The translations under genes were made by a program, and so were the position numbers. This document shows, piece after piece, positions 8,050-16,635 of a stretch of DNA of 64,000 nucleotides (position 1 is the stretch's first letter; each line of letters begins with the position of its first letter). The DNA is taken from NCBI GenBank assembly GCA_030154085.1, contig JASKKR010000001.1, forward strand, positions 68,852 through 132,851, read 5' to 3'. Origin of the DNA: Candidatus Cloacimonadota bacterium (lineage in GTDB: Bacteria; Cloacimonadota; Cloacimonadia; Cloacimonadales; Cloacimonadaceae). A model generated the notes under the pieces. The model was not told the origin of the DNA and searched no databases. It was given only the letters and a program-made list of their open reading frames with translations.

Positions 8050-9528
8050 ATGAAAATTGATGTCAGTCGCAAGCTCCCCGAGCATATTGAATGCTTGGTT
8101 TACTTACACCAGGAAGATGCAGAGATCAAGGGTCCGGAAATCCTTGGTGAAGAATTGTTGCAAGCCATCGAGTCTTTCTGCAAACTGGAAAACTTCAACT
8201 TTTCTTTGGGCGCGATCACCAGCTTTACTCGGATGATAAACAAGAAAAAGCAAGTGATCATCCTTTGCGGAGTTGGCAAGAAGGAACAATTCGATTCAAT
8301 AATCCTGCGCAACAATCTGGGCAACTGTTGGCGCGAAGCTACTCAACATAAAGTACGCCAAGCATATCTTGCCCTTGGCTTTGAGGCGAAAATCCCGGAA
8401 GCAGAACTGGGACATATCCTTAGTGAGTCTGCACTATTGAGCACCTATAGATTTGATAAATACCGCTCAAACTCAATCTCACACGAGATTCAAAGCATTC
8501 ATTTGATTTATTTTGCAAAGACAAACCGCCATCTAAATCGCGGCATCCTGGAAGGAAGGATCTATGCAGAATCCACCATCCTCGCACGCAATCTGGTGAA
8601 TGAACCTGCAAATGTGATGAATCCGGAAACTTTAGCAGAGCACGCTAAAAAGGCTGCTCTGGAATATGGCTTCTCGATCGAGATTCATTCTCTGGACAAA
8701 CTCAAACGACTAAAGATGGAAGCTCTTCTCGCGGTCGGTAAAGGATCCAAAAGCGAGCCGAAACTGATTATTATGCGCTACAATGGCATTCCAGACAAGA
8801 AGAGCACCAAAACCGCCCTGATCGGTAAAGGACTCACTTTTGATACTGGCGGCTATAGTCTCAAGCCCACAGACGGAATGGTAAATATGAAAAGCGATAT
8901 GGGCGGCGCTGCTGCTGTCATCGGAGCTATGGCTGCCATCGCCTCCTTGAAGCTTAAGGTTAATGTAGTAGGCATCGTAGCTGCTGCTGAAAACATGATC
9001 AGTTCCACCGCCTATCGCCCTGGAGATATCATCACTTCCATGGCGGGCAAAACCATCGAAGTGGTGAATACAGATGCTGAAGGTCGCCTCACTCTTGTTG
9101 ATGCTATCCACTACGCTCTCGAAAAAGAAAAGGCAGATCGAATCTTGGATATCGCCACTCTGACAGGTGCTGCCGTTGCTGCTTTGGGGACGGACTATTC
9201 CGCTGTACTCAGCAATGACCAAGATTGGCTTACCACGCTCAAAAAAGCAGCAGATTTCACCGGTGAAAAGTTCTGGCAGATGCCTCTGCATCTTCCCTAT
9301 AAAGATCTCATCAAGTCTGAAGTAGCAGACCTGAAAAATTCCGGAGGACGCCTTGCCGGATGCATCACTGCTGCCCTATTCATACATGAATTTGTCCAAG
9401 ATAAACCTTGGATTCACATTGACATCGCTGGAAGAGCCTTGCGTGATAAACCTCAAGGAATAGAAAGTCATGGGGCTACGGGTGCGGGAGTTCGCTTGCT
9501 CACCAGCCTCTTGCGAAATATGGAATAA
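8050..9528 (+). CDS. pepA: Leucyl aminopeptidase (M17), PepA
   Basis: This 492-residue cytosolic aminopeptidase removes N-terminal residues from peptides using two metal ions. The M17 catalytic block is complete: GKGLTFDTGGYSLKP (259-273) supplies a metal-binding Lys and Asp, KSDMGG (281-286) follows, and the signature NTDAEGRL sits at 340-347. The N-terminal macro-like domain is shorter and diverged, as usual. Start is ATG at 8050 with AAGGAG about six bases upstream. The gene is followed immediately by a strong hairpin with a T-tract (9539-9583). Complete and ordinary. Confidence 0.95.
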   Translation: MKIDVSRKLPEHIECLVYLHQEDAEIKGPEILGEELLQAIESFCKLENFNFSLGAITSFTRMINKKKQVIILCGVGKKEQFDSIILRNNLGNCWREATQHKVRQAYLALGFEAKIPEAELGHILSESALLSTYRFDKYRSNSISHEIQSIHLIYFAKTNRHLNRGILEGRIYAESTILARNLVNEPANVMNPETLAEHAKKAALEYGFSIEIHSLDKLKRLKMEALLAVGKGSKSEPKLIIMRYNGIPDKKSTKTALIGKGLTFDTGGYSLKPTDGMVNMKSDMGGAAAVIGAMAAIASLKLKVNVVGIVAAAENMISSTAYRPGDIITSMAGKTIEVVNTDAEGRLTLVDAIHYALEKEKADRILDIATLTGAAVAALGTDYSAVLSNDQDWLTTLKKAADFTGEKFWQMPLHLPYKDLIKSEVADLKNSGGRLAGCITAALFIHEFVQDKPWIHIDIAGRALRDKPQGIESHGATGAGVRLLTSLLRNME

Positions 9529-9538
9529 AGCTATTTAC

Positions 9539-9583
9539 AAGCCTTGATTCCACTGATTATTCGCCAGAATCAAGGCTTTTTTT
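9539..9583 (+). terminator. Perfect 12-bp hairpin with T-tract between pepA and the zinc ABC operon
   Basis: The arms AAGCCTTGATTC (9539-9550) and GAATCAAGGCTT (9567-9578) are perfectly complementary around a 16-base loop, followed by seven T (9577-9583). It looks like the pepA Rho-independent terminator. The ribosome binding site of the next gene (GGAG 9584-9587) begins at the very next base and no clear promoter lies in between, so it may also work as an attenuator or operator for the metal-uptake operon. Confidence 0.8.
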
Positions 9584-9592
9584 GGAGATTCA

Positions 9593-10522
9593 ATGAAGAA
9601 AGCCATCCCACTTATGGTTGTCCTGTTGCTCCTCACGGCATGCAAGGCTCCCAAGCCGGAGAACCCGCCGGAGCGCCCTTTGATCCTTTGCACCATCTAT
9701 CCCTACGAGCTTCTCGTCAAACAGATGGTGGGAGACGCTGCCGAAGTCAGAAGCTTGATCCCGCCCAACGCCTCGGTACACAGCTTTAGCCCAAAACCTT
9801 CTGATCTGAAAGATTTGCATAGGGCTGACTTGATCATCTCAAATGGTTTGGGGCTGGAAGCCGTCTTTGCTCAAAATCTCGCTCAAATGAAAGAAAAACA
9901 TATCATGTGTTCAGAACTCCTGCAGGATTTAGTCGCCTTGGATTCCCTCAACCAAGTCCGCGAAGCTCTAATTCACGGGAACGAACCGGACGATGATGGG
10001 CACGACCATCTGCATATCGGTGCAGACCCCCATCTCTGGACTTCTCCCAGTATGCTTATCAAATTAAGCACGAAGCTCAAAAACGAGTTAATTGCGCGCT
10101 TCCCTGATATGGACCCACTGATCACGCATAACTATAACGAGATCAATGCCGAACTCACCGCCTTGCATGAGACGATCCTCGCTGAAAGAGCCCAATACAA
10201 AGCCCCAGCTTTAGTGACATATCACAATAGCTTCCACTACTTTTGCAAGGACTATTCGATCAACTATCTGGGCTGGGTGCAAAGCTCTCCCGGAAGAGAG
10301 CCGAGCGCTCGAGATTTGGCAGCTTTGGGCAAAAAGATTGAGGATCACAACGTGAAGGCTATCTTCATCGAGCCCCAACAAGACCCAAAATCTGCAGAAG
10401 TAATCGCCCGCGAATACGGCATCGAGCTTCTCAATCTGGATCCCCTCGGAGCGTCTTTGGGAGTGGAGACCATAGCGGAAGTTATTATGGCAAATTGGCA
10501 AACTATGAAACAGGCTTTTTAA
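9593..10522 (+). CDS. znuA: Zinc/manganese-type ABC transporter substrate-binding lipoprotein
   Basis: This 309-residue protein is a cluster A-I solute-binding protein (ZnuA/TroA family). It has a lipobox ending LTAC (Cys17), so it is a membrane-anchored periplasmic protein. Likely metal ligands are His63 (ASVHSFSP), His147 (ADPHLW), His211 (TYHNSF) and Asp283 (NLDPLG). A short acidic/His loop, DDDGHDHLH (133-141), lies before the second ligand, which favours zinc over manganese. ATG at 9593 has GGAG five bases upstream. It is the first gene of an operon with the ATPase and permease. Zinc specificity is inferred. Confidence 0.88.
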   Translation: MKKAIPLMVVLLLLTACKAPKPENPPERPLILCTIYPYELLVKQMVGDAAEVRSLIPPNASVHSFSPKPSDLKDLHRADLIISNGLGLEAVFAQNLAQMKEKHIMCSELLQDLVALDSLNQVREALIHGNEPDDDGHDHLHIGADPHLWTSPSMLIKLSTKLKNELIARFPDMDPLITHNYNEINAELTALHETILAERAQYKAPALVTYHNSFHYFCKDYSINYLGWVQSSPGREPSARDLAALGKKIEDHNVKAIFIEPQQDPKSAEVIAREYGIELLNLDPLGASLGVETIAEVIMANWQTMKQAF

Positions 10523-10532
10523 ACGGTTAATC

Positions 10533-11261
10533 ATGATTAAAATCACTAATCTGCAATACAGGATTGGCGACAAAAGCATCCTGGAAGACATCAATCTAGA
10601 GATTCCACGGGGAGTCTTTGCAGCGATCATCGGTCCTAATGGAGCGGGTAAATCCACCCTCATTAAACTACTTTTAGGCACTATTGAACTTAAGACTGGA
10701 GAAATTGAGATTGACGGTATTCCCCAAAAACGTTGGCTCAAGGAAAACAGCTTTGGCTACCTACCCCAGAGGGAAGAATATGACCCTCTTTTCCCCGCTA
10801 CAGCCTTGGATATCGTCCTTATGGGCATCGCCGGCAAGGTCCCTTTGGGAAGACACTTTAGCGCCGCTCACAAGGCAGAGGCTTTGGAAGTTATGCGTAT
10901 GTGCGGAATCCAAAATAAAGCCAATGAGCTAATCGGAAATCTCTCCGGAGGAGAGTTTCAGCGGCTGCTCTTGGCTCGTGCCATCATCACAAAGAGCGAA
11001 TATCTGATCTTGGACGAGCCCGAAGCGGGAATTGATCGCCCCGGAGTAACCAGCTTCTTCAAACTCCTCAAGCAGCTCAATGAACAAGGCAAAACTATTA
11101 TCACGGTATCCCATGATCTCAATACTCTCAGTGAATATTGCAGCCTCCTGATCTGCCTCAATAGACGCCTGCATTTCCACAATAAGACGGAACTCGTCAA
11201 TGCAGAGATCATTCATAAAACTTTTGGCGAGAGTATTCGCCTCATAGACAAGGACTACTGA
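10533..11261 (+). CDS. znuC: Metal ABC transporter ATPase (ZnuC-like)
   Basis: This 242-residue cytoplasmic ATPase powers the metal importer. It has Walker A GPNGAGKST, a Q-loop (GYLPQRE), signature LSGGEFQRLLLARA, Walker B YLILDEPEAG and the switch His in ITVSHD. Length is normal for ZnuC/MntB. It lies 10 bases after the binding-protein gene, and its TGA overlaps the ATG of the permease gene, so the two are translationally coupled. Confidence 0.92.
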   Translation: MIKITNLQYRIGDKSILEDINLEIPRGVFAAIIGPNGAGKSTLIKLLLGTIELKTGEIEIDGIPQKRWLKENSFGYLPQREEYDPLFPATALDIVLMGIAGKVPLGRHFSAAHKAEALEVMRMCGIQNKANELIGNLSGGEFQRLLLARAIITKSEYLILDEPEAGIDRPGVTSFFKLLKQLNEQGKTIITVSHDLNTLSEYCSLLICLNRRLHFHNKTELVNAEIIHKTFGESIRLIDKDY

Positions 11262-12043
11262 TGCCTATCTTTTTAATTACGGCAATCTTAGGTGCGGTGC
11301 TAAGCGGTATATCTTTGGCGATCTTTGCCCCATTTGTGACTTTACGTCGCATCTCATACATGGGCGAAGCGCTTTCACACATTGCTTTTGCCGGGATCGC
11401 TCTGGCTTTGATCTCAGGACTCAATCTCACCTTTGGTGCCTGGATTTTTGTCAGTTGTGTAGCCTTGGGTATCTCTTGGCTTGCCAACAAACACAAATTG
11501 CAAGAAGCAAATACGATCACTATCTTCCTCTCGCTTTCCATGGCAATCGGCATCATCTTGATCTCGCTCTCGCAAAACTACAGTTTTGATCTGGCAAGCT
11601 ATCTCTTCGGCAATGTATTGCTCATCACCTCAACTGAATTATGGGCTTTGGCTGGGCTCAATGTGTTAAACGCCTTTTTCATCATCTTTTTTTACAAAGA
11701 ACTTTTTTATATGAGTTACAATTCCGAGATGGCCAAGGTTATGCATATCCGTACGGAAGCTGTAGACAAGATCTTCTACCTACTTCTGGCTGCGAACATC
11801 GTGCTCAATCTCAAAAGTGCCGGAATCATCTTAGTAACCGCCCAATTGATCCTCCCGGCTGTCATTGCCTTCAATCTCAGTAAAAGGTTGCACTATGCCA
11901 TCCTGATCGCTGTGATTGCTGCCATAATCTCAGCTTTGATGGGTTTTGGCATCTCTTTTGCGCTCAATCTGCCCACCGGTGCCACCATAGTGGTTGTCCA
12001 AGCCGTACTCTATGCGATTAGCTTTGTCTTCCGGAGGGCTTAG
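11261..12043 (+). CDS. znuB: Metal ABC transporter permease (ZnuB-like)
   Basis: This 260-residue inner-membrane protein has about eight hydrophobic segments and belongs to the ABC-3 permease family. The stretch ISYMGEALSHIAFAGIAL (about residues 31-48) is the conserved early loop of the family, and the C-terminal part (LVTAQLILPAVIAFNLS) contains the coupling region. It starts inside the stop codon of the ATPase gene. It completes the binding protein/ATPase/permease set, so the importer is likely functional. Start and frame are unambiguous. Confidence 0.92.
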   Translation: MPIFLITAILGAVLSGISLAIFAPFVTLRRISYMGEALSHIAFAGIALALISGLNLTFGAWIFVSCVALGISWLANKHKLQEANTITIFLSLSMAIGIILISLSQNYSFDLASYLFGNVLLITSTELWALAGLNVLNAFFIIFFYKELFYMSYNSEMAKVMHIRTEAVDKIFYLLLAANIVLNLKSAGIILVTAQLILPAVIAFNLSKRLHYAILIAVIAAIISALMGFGISFALNLPTGATIVVVQAVLYAISFVFRRA

Positions 12044-12044
12044 C

Positions 12045-13046
12045 TTGAATAAGAAACATATCATTCTGCTTTCCGCTTTGTTTTCTTTACTTTTTGTGTC
12101 TGCTATTTGGCAATTTGCTGAAGCCGATATATATCGTGGAATCGAAAAGCTCCGTGCTTCTCTCTTGGGAAGCACCTTCAATCAGACTACGGTATACGAC
12201 GATGAGGGCATCCCCATGCAGCTCTACAATAACAAAGAACGGCACTACAACCCTCTCTTTATTGCTCGAGAAGCTCAGCAGGCAAACCTCCGCAGATTAA
12301 ATGGTGAGGACAAACAGGATTTTGTCAAACTCACAGATTGGTTGCTTGCCAATATGGTCCAGACGGATTCCACTGCTGTTGTGCAATATCATTTCCCTTT
12401 CCCCGAATATGCCCAGAGTGTACCCTGGAGCTCAGCTTTGGCTCAAGCGGTTAGCATCAGTGTCCTGCTCGAACGAGCTGCCATGGACAGAGATATGCAG
12501 ATCTATGACACAGCTCGTCGTGGACTCTATAGTCTGCAACCTGGGAAGGCTGGTCTCAGCTATGCCATTTCAGACAGTAGCTATTGGTATATGGAATATC
12601 CCGCCGAAGAACCATACTTTGTGCTCAATGGCATGCTCAGTGTGCTCCTGCAGCTTCACTACTATTATGACCTCACCCACGATCCCCTTGCCTTAGATCT
12701 ATACGAAAAGGGTCTCAGAGCAGTCAGGGAAAAGCTCCCACAATATGACTATTTTGGCTATAGCTACTACGATCTTGCCGGCAACAAAGCCGGACGGCAT
12801 TATCATCAATTGCACATCCGCTTACTAAACCAACTGCTGGAAATACAGGATGATCCTACTTTACGCTATTATCGGGATCGTTGGCAAAAGCATGACAGCT
12901 ATCCTGTACTCTGGCAGATGATCTTCAACCCCCGCCCAAAACGCATTCTTGCCTTTGCCTTGGCGTTTTTTACCCTGGGGCTGATGATCTATCTTACTTT
13001 AGTTTGGAGTACAAGAAAGGCGCCATCCGATCAGGAAGATAGCTGA
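12045..13046 (+). CDS. D-glucuronyl C5-epimerase C-terminal domain-like membrane-anchored protein
   Basis: I take the TTG at 12045 as start: it lies one base after the permease TAG and has GGAGG at 12032-12036, giving 333 residues; the frame is open further upstream (to 11994) only inside znuB. A signal-anchor helix (about residues 5-24) precedes an alpha/alpha-barrel-like region with SYWYMEYPAEEPYFVLNGM, the pattern of the heparan glucuronyl C5-epimerase C-terminal family. A second hydrophobic helix sits near the C-terminus (ILAFALAFFTLGLMIYLTLV), so the catalytic-looking part would be periplasmic between two anchors. Family assignment is moderate. A possible role is modification of a cell-surface polysaccharide; coupling to the zinc operon is unexplained. 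Its last 53 bases overlap the convergent neighbour. Confidence 0.65.
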   Translation: MNKKHIILLSALFSLLFVSAIWQFAEADIYRGIEKLRASLLGSTFNQTTVYDDEGIPMQLYNNKERHYNPLFIAREAQQANLRRLNGEDKQDFVKLTDWLLANMVQTDSTAVVQYHFPFPEYAQSVPWSSALAQAVSISVLLERAAMDRDMQIYDTARRGLYSLQPGKAGLSYAISDSSYWYMEYPAEEPYFVLNGMLSVLLQLHYYYDLTHDPLALDLYEKGLRAVREKLPQYDYFGYSYYDLAGNKAGRHYHQLHIRLLNQLLEIQDDPTLRYYRDRWQKHDSYPVLWQMIFNPRPKRILAFALAFFTLGLMIYLTLVWSTRKAPSDQEDS

Positions 13047-13893
13047 GCTTTGCTTGCCTGAGTCCTGCCAGACCAATGTCTTGCTCGCGGTTGATCCATT
13101 TGTACCGTCCGCTTAAATAGCGTGCCGTCTCCCATGTGATCACCTGGGAAGATCCTTTTTTATCTGGATCAAATTTTTCAAAGTGCACCGTCGCCATATC
13201 TGGGGTTTGCGGACTAAAGATCGAGTATGCCACAATCTTATAGTTCAGGCAGATGATGAGACCTTCAGAGGGAAGTTTCTGCCAATACTTGAGTGTATTT
13301 TCGATCGCTTTAAATTCCGTCATCAGGTAGCTACCATTGGCATCTCGCTCGCGGCGCCATTTATGCGTAAATTTTAGGATAACATCCGCCCTATCTTCTG
13401 TGATTTTCATCACTTTATATTCGGGGTATGCTCTGCGAAATTGGGAAATCAGATTCTTCTTTTTGGCAAGCTTCTTCCCACGCAATTCCACCATACTTTC
13501 TGTACTATAGATATAATCTGCCCAGTCACGATCTTCTTGGATGTTAAAGTGTTCTTCCAGCTCGGGGTGACGCTGCACATAATCCGGCGGGAATAGGATG
13601 ATTTCGGCTTTGGGATAGTAACTACGGAAGCTTAGCACCAGCTCCTTAAGCTCCAAAACGCTCAACTCTTCTCCCACAGGAAAAAGAATATACTGATATT
13701 GGGGATTAAAGATTACCAAACGATCTTTGTAAATGAGAAATTGATTGTTGTAGATCATTCCCCAAGAGATAAGGTTGGTAATTGTATAATCACAATTTTC
13801 CCGTGGATATTTACCAAGATATTCCCTGAGCATCAGGGTGTGTGCCAATGTGAGCGAATTCAGCCCTGGCATTTTTTCTTGTGCTGATTCCAT
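12994..13893 (-). CDS. DUF2156 / LPG-synthase C-terminal domain-like acyltransferase
   Basis: This 299-residue soluble protein resembles the stand-alone form of the phosphatidylglycerol lysyltransferase C-terminal domain (DUF2156), a double GNAT-like fold that uses aminoacyl-tRNA in its membrane relatives. Supporting features are the N-terminal LSLTLAHTLMLREYLG-like helix (here LNSLTLAHTLMLREYLG), the YNNQFLIYKDRLVIFNP strand pair, and a second half ending INREQDIGLAGLRQAKLSYLP. No membrane helices are present. It converges on the epimerase-like gene, sharing 53 bases of opposite-strand coding sequence, and is preceded two bases upstream by a GNAT gene, so the two acyltransferases form a small operon. 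Substrate is unknown. Confidence 0.7.
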   Translation of the reverse strand: MESAQEKMPGLNSLTLAHTLMLREYLGKYPRENCDYTITNLISWGMIYNNQFLIYKDRLVIFNPQYQYILFPVGEELSVLELKELVLSFRSYYPKAEIILFPPDYVQRHPELEEHFNIQEDRDWADYIYSTESMVELRGKKLAKKKNLISQFRRAYPEYKVMKITEDRADVILKFTHKWRRERDANGSYLMTEFKAIENTLKYWQKLPSEGLIICLNYKIVAYSIFSPQTPDMATVHFEKFDPDKKGSSQVITWETARYLSGRYKWINREQDIGLAGLRQAKLSYLPDRMAPFLYSKLK

Positions 13894-13895
13894 AA

Positions 13896-14309
13896 TTACT
13901 TCATCAAAAAGGGCGTATAACCCTTCATTTCGGAAAATCCCAGAGAGTTATAGAAACCCTCATAACCCGGCTCAGAAATCAATGCTATCCAATAAATATT
14001 GTGCTCGTGTAGATAGTTCACAAGGAAATTTACGATACCTTTCCCATATCCGTTGCCACGCTGAGCTTCCCAGACTGTCACATCCTGGATGTAGGCATCA
14101 CTCTCTCCATCAGACAGGGCTCTGCCCATACCTATAATCTCATCATCCTTGACGGCGATTACAAAACAAAAGCTATTTGCAATGATCTTTCCCACTTTTT
14201 GCAGATTTGCGGGATCATCTTTCTGCTCCCACCAACCTGCAGCTCGATAAAGCTCCAATATTCGAGCATTATCAGTTTCATTTACTACATGATAGCTGAC
14301 ATCATTCAT
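13896..14309 (-). CDS. GNAT-family N-acetyltransferase
   Basis: This protein of 137 residues has the acetyl-CoA binding signature RGNGYGKGI (about residues 87-95) after the beta-4 strand DAYIQDVTV, and ends with GFYNSLGF, the typical GNAT motif B. I chose the ATG at 14309; an in-frame TTG at 14321 would add four residues, and neither start has a clear ribosome binding site. It is transcribed divergently from the DUF4139 gene and lies two bases from the DUF2156 gene. The substrate amine is unknown. Confidence 0.85.
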   Translation of the reverse strand: MNDVSYHVVNETDNARILELYRAAGWWEQKDDPANLQKVGKIIANSFCFVIAVKDDEIIGMGRALSDGESDAYIQDVTVWEAQRGNGYGKGIVNFLVNYLHEHNIYWIALISEPGYEGFYNSLGFSEMKGYTPFLMK

Positions 14310-14401
14310 ATTTTTATCCAATATTTATTTTTATTGATAAGATAAACATCATAGTCCCTCTTGGCAAAGCTTTTTTAGGTGGTCAACTATTTTAAGCGAG
14401 A

Positions 14402-14509
14402 GCGTAAATGCTTGGAAAAGTAGGGTACTTCTTGCCTTGCTCGTTTCTCGCCCATTTGAGAAGCGTGCAAGAAACGAGAAACTAAGGAGTTACAGCTTTG
14501 TGAAGTGCG
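14402..14509 (+). repeat. Dispersed 108-bp palindrome-rich element, copy B
   Basis: This copy reads on the plus strand toward the DUF4139 gene about 310 bp downstream. It has the longest internal stem of the set: CTCGTTTCT pairs with AGAAACGAG (9 bp). The right half (AAACTAAGGAGTTACAGC, then TTTGTGAAGTGCG) is almost identical to the other copies, while the left half is more diverged (CTTCTTGCCTTG). Confidence 0.85.
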
Positions 14510-14733
14510 TCCTCCTGAGCAATTATTATTGGGAGTAGTATTCTGCTTGGAGTATTCCAAGCGGTCTGATCCTGGTAAGGAATAAGACGATAGGCAGTAT
14601 GCTTTAGCCACCGTATCCCATGTGATCCGAACCCACAAATAAGATGATTTCCGGTGGACTTTAATCACCGGCAGAGCTTATCACTCAATTCGTAGCAATT
14701 CCAAGCATAGAAACTGGGAACAGAAAAAGGTTC

Positions 14734-14762
14734 TTGACATTCTTTTGGTGCCAAAATACGCT
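14734..14762 (+). promoter_or_regulatory. Candidate promoter for the DUF4139 gene
   Basis: A perfect TTGACA (14734-14739) is followed after 17 bases by TACGCT (14757-14762), a 3 of 6 -10 match at the T, A and final T. A leader of about 50 bases with GAGGAG (14807-14812) follows. The -35 is strong, the -10 weak. Confidence 0.45.
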
Positions 14763-14818
14763 GTTGTCAAACTGGGATTATTATGAATCTTGGTTAAATT
14801 GACATTGAGGAGCAAATC

Positions 14819-16159
14819 ATGAAACAACGGTTTTGGTGGACAGCCCTACTACTTCTGACTTTTATTTTCCCGCTCATGGCGGAAGATTGGATAACTATAT
14901 ACAATGATGATCTTTCCCTCATCCGTTCTCAGATTGAGCTTGATCTGGTCAAAGGGCGCCAAAAATACAATTTTGATGACATCACTTCGCGGATATATCC
15001 TGCTTCCGTGATAGTGCAAGGTGATGGAATCCGTGTTGCAGAACAAAATTATGAATATGATCTTGCTGGAAGTCGTCAGATCATGGCGAAATATTTGGAC
15101 AAAGAAGTGGTAGCGGTCACCAAAGATCAATCCCGGCTAACGGGCACACTAAAGTTTTATGACGGCATCAGTATAGGTATTATCGAGCAAGATACCGGCA
15201 GGCTATTGGTGATCTCGGAATCCGAAGTGCAATGGATCCAATTAGCTTCCTTACCGGCAAATTTTTATACCAAGCCCACCTTGGCTTGGAGCTTGATCGC
15301 TGCGAATAAAGGCAAACATCCCATCACATTATCATATCTGAGTGGTGGATTTTCATGGGATGTAACCTACAATGCAGTGTGGGATGAGAAGAATTTAGCC
15401 CTTTCATCCTGGGTAACCATCAACAACCGTTCCGGCAAAGCATTTGAAAATGCAAATCTCAAATTGATTGCTGGCGAGATCAATCAGGAGCGCAATCAGT
15501 ATGAAAAATATGGTAGAGGAGTAATGATGCATGAGGCAATTTCATCTGATACAGCAGCGCCGTCTTTTGAGACCAAAGCATTTCATGATTTTCACATGTA
15601 TACTTTAGATCAGAAAGTTAGCTTTGCCAATAATCAGACTAAGCAATTGGAACTGTATCCTCTACAAAACGTGAAAGCTCGTTCAGTATATGAATATTAC
15701 ACCAATAGCAGCGGAGTAAATTCTGTCATCAAATTTGTGAATACCGAAGACCAAGGACTGGGAAAAGCACTGCCCAAAGGTGTATTTAAGATTTACAAAG
15801 CTGATTCCGACGGCAATTTGGAATTTATCGGCGAAGATAGCATCAACCATACCGGACGCAACGAAGAGATCTCGCTTACTACCGGAAAGGCTTTTGACCT
15901 GGTCGCAACGACCTCAATACGCAACCAAAAGACTATCTCAGCCCAGGCAAATGAGCGAGAATATCACATCAATTTACGCAATAATTCTGACGAAACTAAG
16001 CGCATCAATGTGATCCATCAATTGGGAGGAAATGCCCGCATTGTGTTCACAGAGCTGCGCTATGCCTATGATGAAGTCAAAAATCAAGTTACCTATGCCG
16101 TAACAATAGATCCAAACCAAGAATATAGCTTTTATTTTCGCGAACGTAATGAGTGGTAA
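14819..16159 (+). CDS. Exported DUF4139 domain protein
   Basis: This 446-residue protein has a signal peptide (cleavage near PLMAED, residue 21) and no later membrane helix, so it is periplasmic or surface-exposed. It matches the DUF4139 family: an N-terminal part starting WITIYNDDLSLIRSQIEL, the conserved WDVTYNAVW (about residues 180-188), and repeated immunoglobulin-like beta strands toward the C-terminus (NLRNNSDETKRINVIHQ-like). Family function is unknown. It starts at ATG 14819 with GAGGAG six bases upstream and is followed after 22 bases by a small heat-shock protein gene, possibly a stress-linked unit. Confidence 0.8.
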   Translation: MKQRFWWTALLLLTFIFPLMAEDWITIYNDDLSLIRSQIELDLVKGRQKYNFDDITSRIYPASVIVQGDGIRVAEQNYEYDLAGSRQIMAKYLDKEVVAVTKDQSRLTGTLKFYDGISIGIIEQDTGRLLVISESEVQWIQLASLPANFYTKPTLAWSLIAANKGKHPITLSYLSGGFSWDVTYNAVWDEKNLALSSWVTINNRSGKAFENANLKLIAGEINQERNQYEKYGRGVMMHEAISSDTAAPSFETKAFHDFHMYTLDQKVSFANNQTKQLELYPLQNVKARSVYEYYTNSSGVNSVIKFVNTEDQGLGKALPKGVFKIYKADSDGNLEFIGEDSINHTGRNEEISLTTGKAFDLVATTSIRNQKTISAQANEREYHINLRNNSDETKRINVIHQLGGNARIVFTELRYAYDEVKNQVTYAVTIDPNQEYSFYFRERNEW

Positions 16160-16181
16160 TACTCATTTATAAGGAGGAATA

Positions 16182-16622
16182 ATGCGCGAAAAGATTTTCA
16201 GTAATATAGTAGGCATCCAACGTGAGATGCTTAAATTGATCGGTGAGGTCAATTCTCTCAAGGGAGGTCCCACCGCCTTAGAAGACGCTATCGACGAATC
16301 CTGGCATCCAAATTGTGATGTTTATCAAACCGATACTCAATGGATAGTAGTGGCGGAACTGGCAGGAGTTGAAAAGGATGAAATCGCTATTTCACTCAGT
16401 GAGGACTATCTGCGCATCAGCGGATCGCGGAATTTCCCCACCAAACACTGCCAATTATGCTACTTTAATCTGGAGATTGAGACTGGCCATTTTGAACGGA
16501 AGATCTTTTTCCCAGATATTCCAATTGATCGAGAAAACCCGGATGTCAGCTATATCAACGGAATTTTGCGCATCGCTTTTGAAATCAAGCCAGCCATAGA
16601 ACGCATCATCCCAATATCCTGA
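16182..16622 (+). CDS. Hsp20/alpha-crystallin small heat-shock protein
   Basis: This 146-residue cytosolic chaperone has the alpha-crystallin domain: WIVVAELAGVEKDEIAISL (about residues 54-72) and the GILRIAFEIKP terminal strand (about 127-137), which resembles the A-x-x-x-n-G-v-L consensus. A flexible C-terminal tail ends ERIIPIS; IPI serves as the I-x-I motif used for oligomer assembly. AAGGAGG lies about six bases before the start. It is unusual in having two nearby cysteines (HCQLCYF, about 87-93), a possible redox or metal feature. Likely holds unfolded proteins under stress. Confidence 0.92.
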   Translation: MREKIFSNIVGIQREMLKLIGEVNSLKGGPTALEDAIDESWHPNCDVYQTDTQWIVVAELAGVEKDEIAISLSEDYLRISGSRNFPTKHCQLCYFNLEIETGHFERKIFFPDIPIDRENPDVSYINGILRIAFEIKPAIERIIPIS

Positions 16623-16635
16623 ATCAAGGCACACG

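Larger units (their letters stand above)
14310..14818. other. Divergent intergenic region, about 509 bp
   Basis: This gap contains dispersed element copy B (14402-14509) and a candidate promoter (14734-14762) for the DUF4139 gene. A minus-strand frame across 14387-14668 is produced by the repeat and is not supported as a gene. No RNA gene was recognised. Confidence 0.6.

Noticed and set aside
8710-9291. Long opposite-strand open frame inside pepA, and similar ones inside other genes
   Set aside because: These mirror the codon pattern of the real gene, carry no recognisable domain and lack ribosome binding sites.
14570-14650. Sequence with GTTCGGATC-like T-loop on the minus strand
   Set aside because: The stem and loop register is one base off a tRNA T-arm and no acceptor or anticodon arm can be folded around it.
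14741-14760. Sigma-54 promoter (TGGCAC-like) near the NtrC-type regulator operon
   Set aside because: A TTGGCACC is present on the minus strand but the required TTGC at the -12 position is missing.
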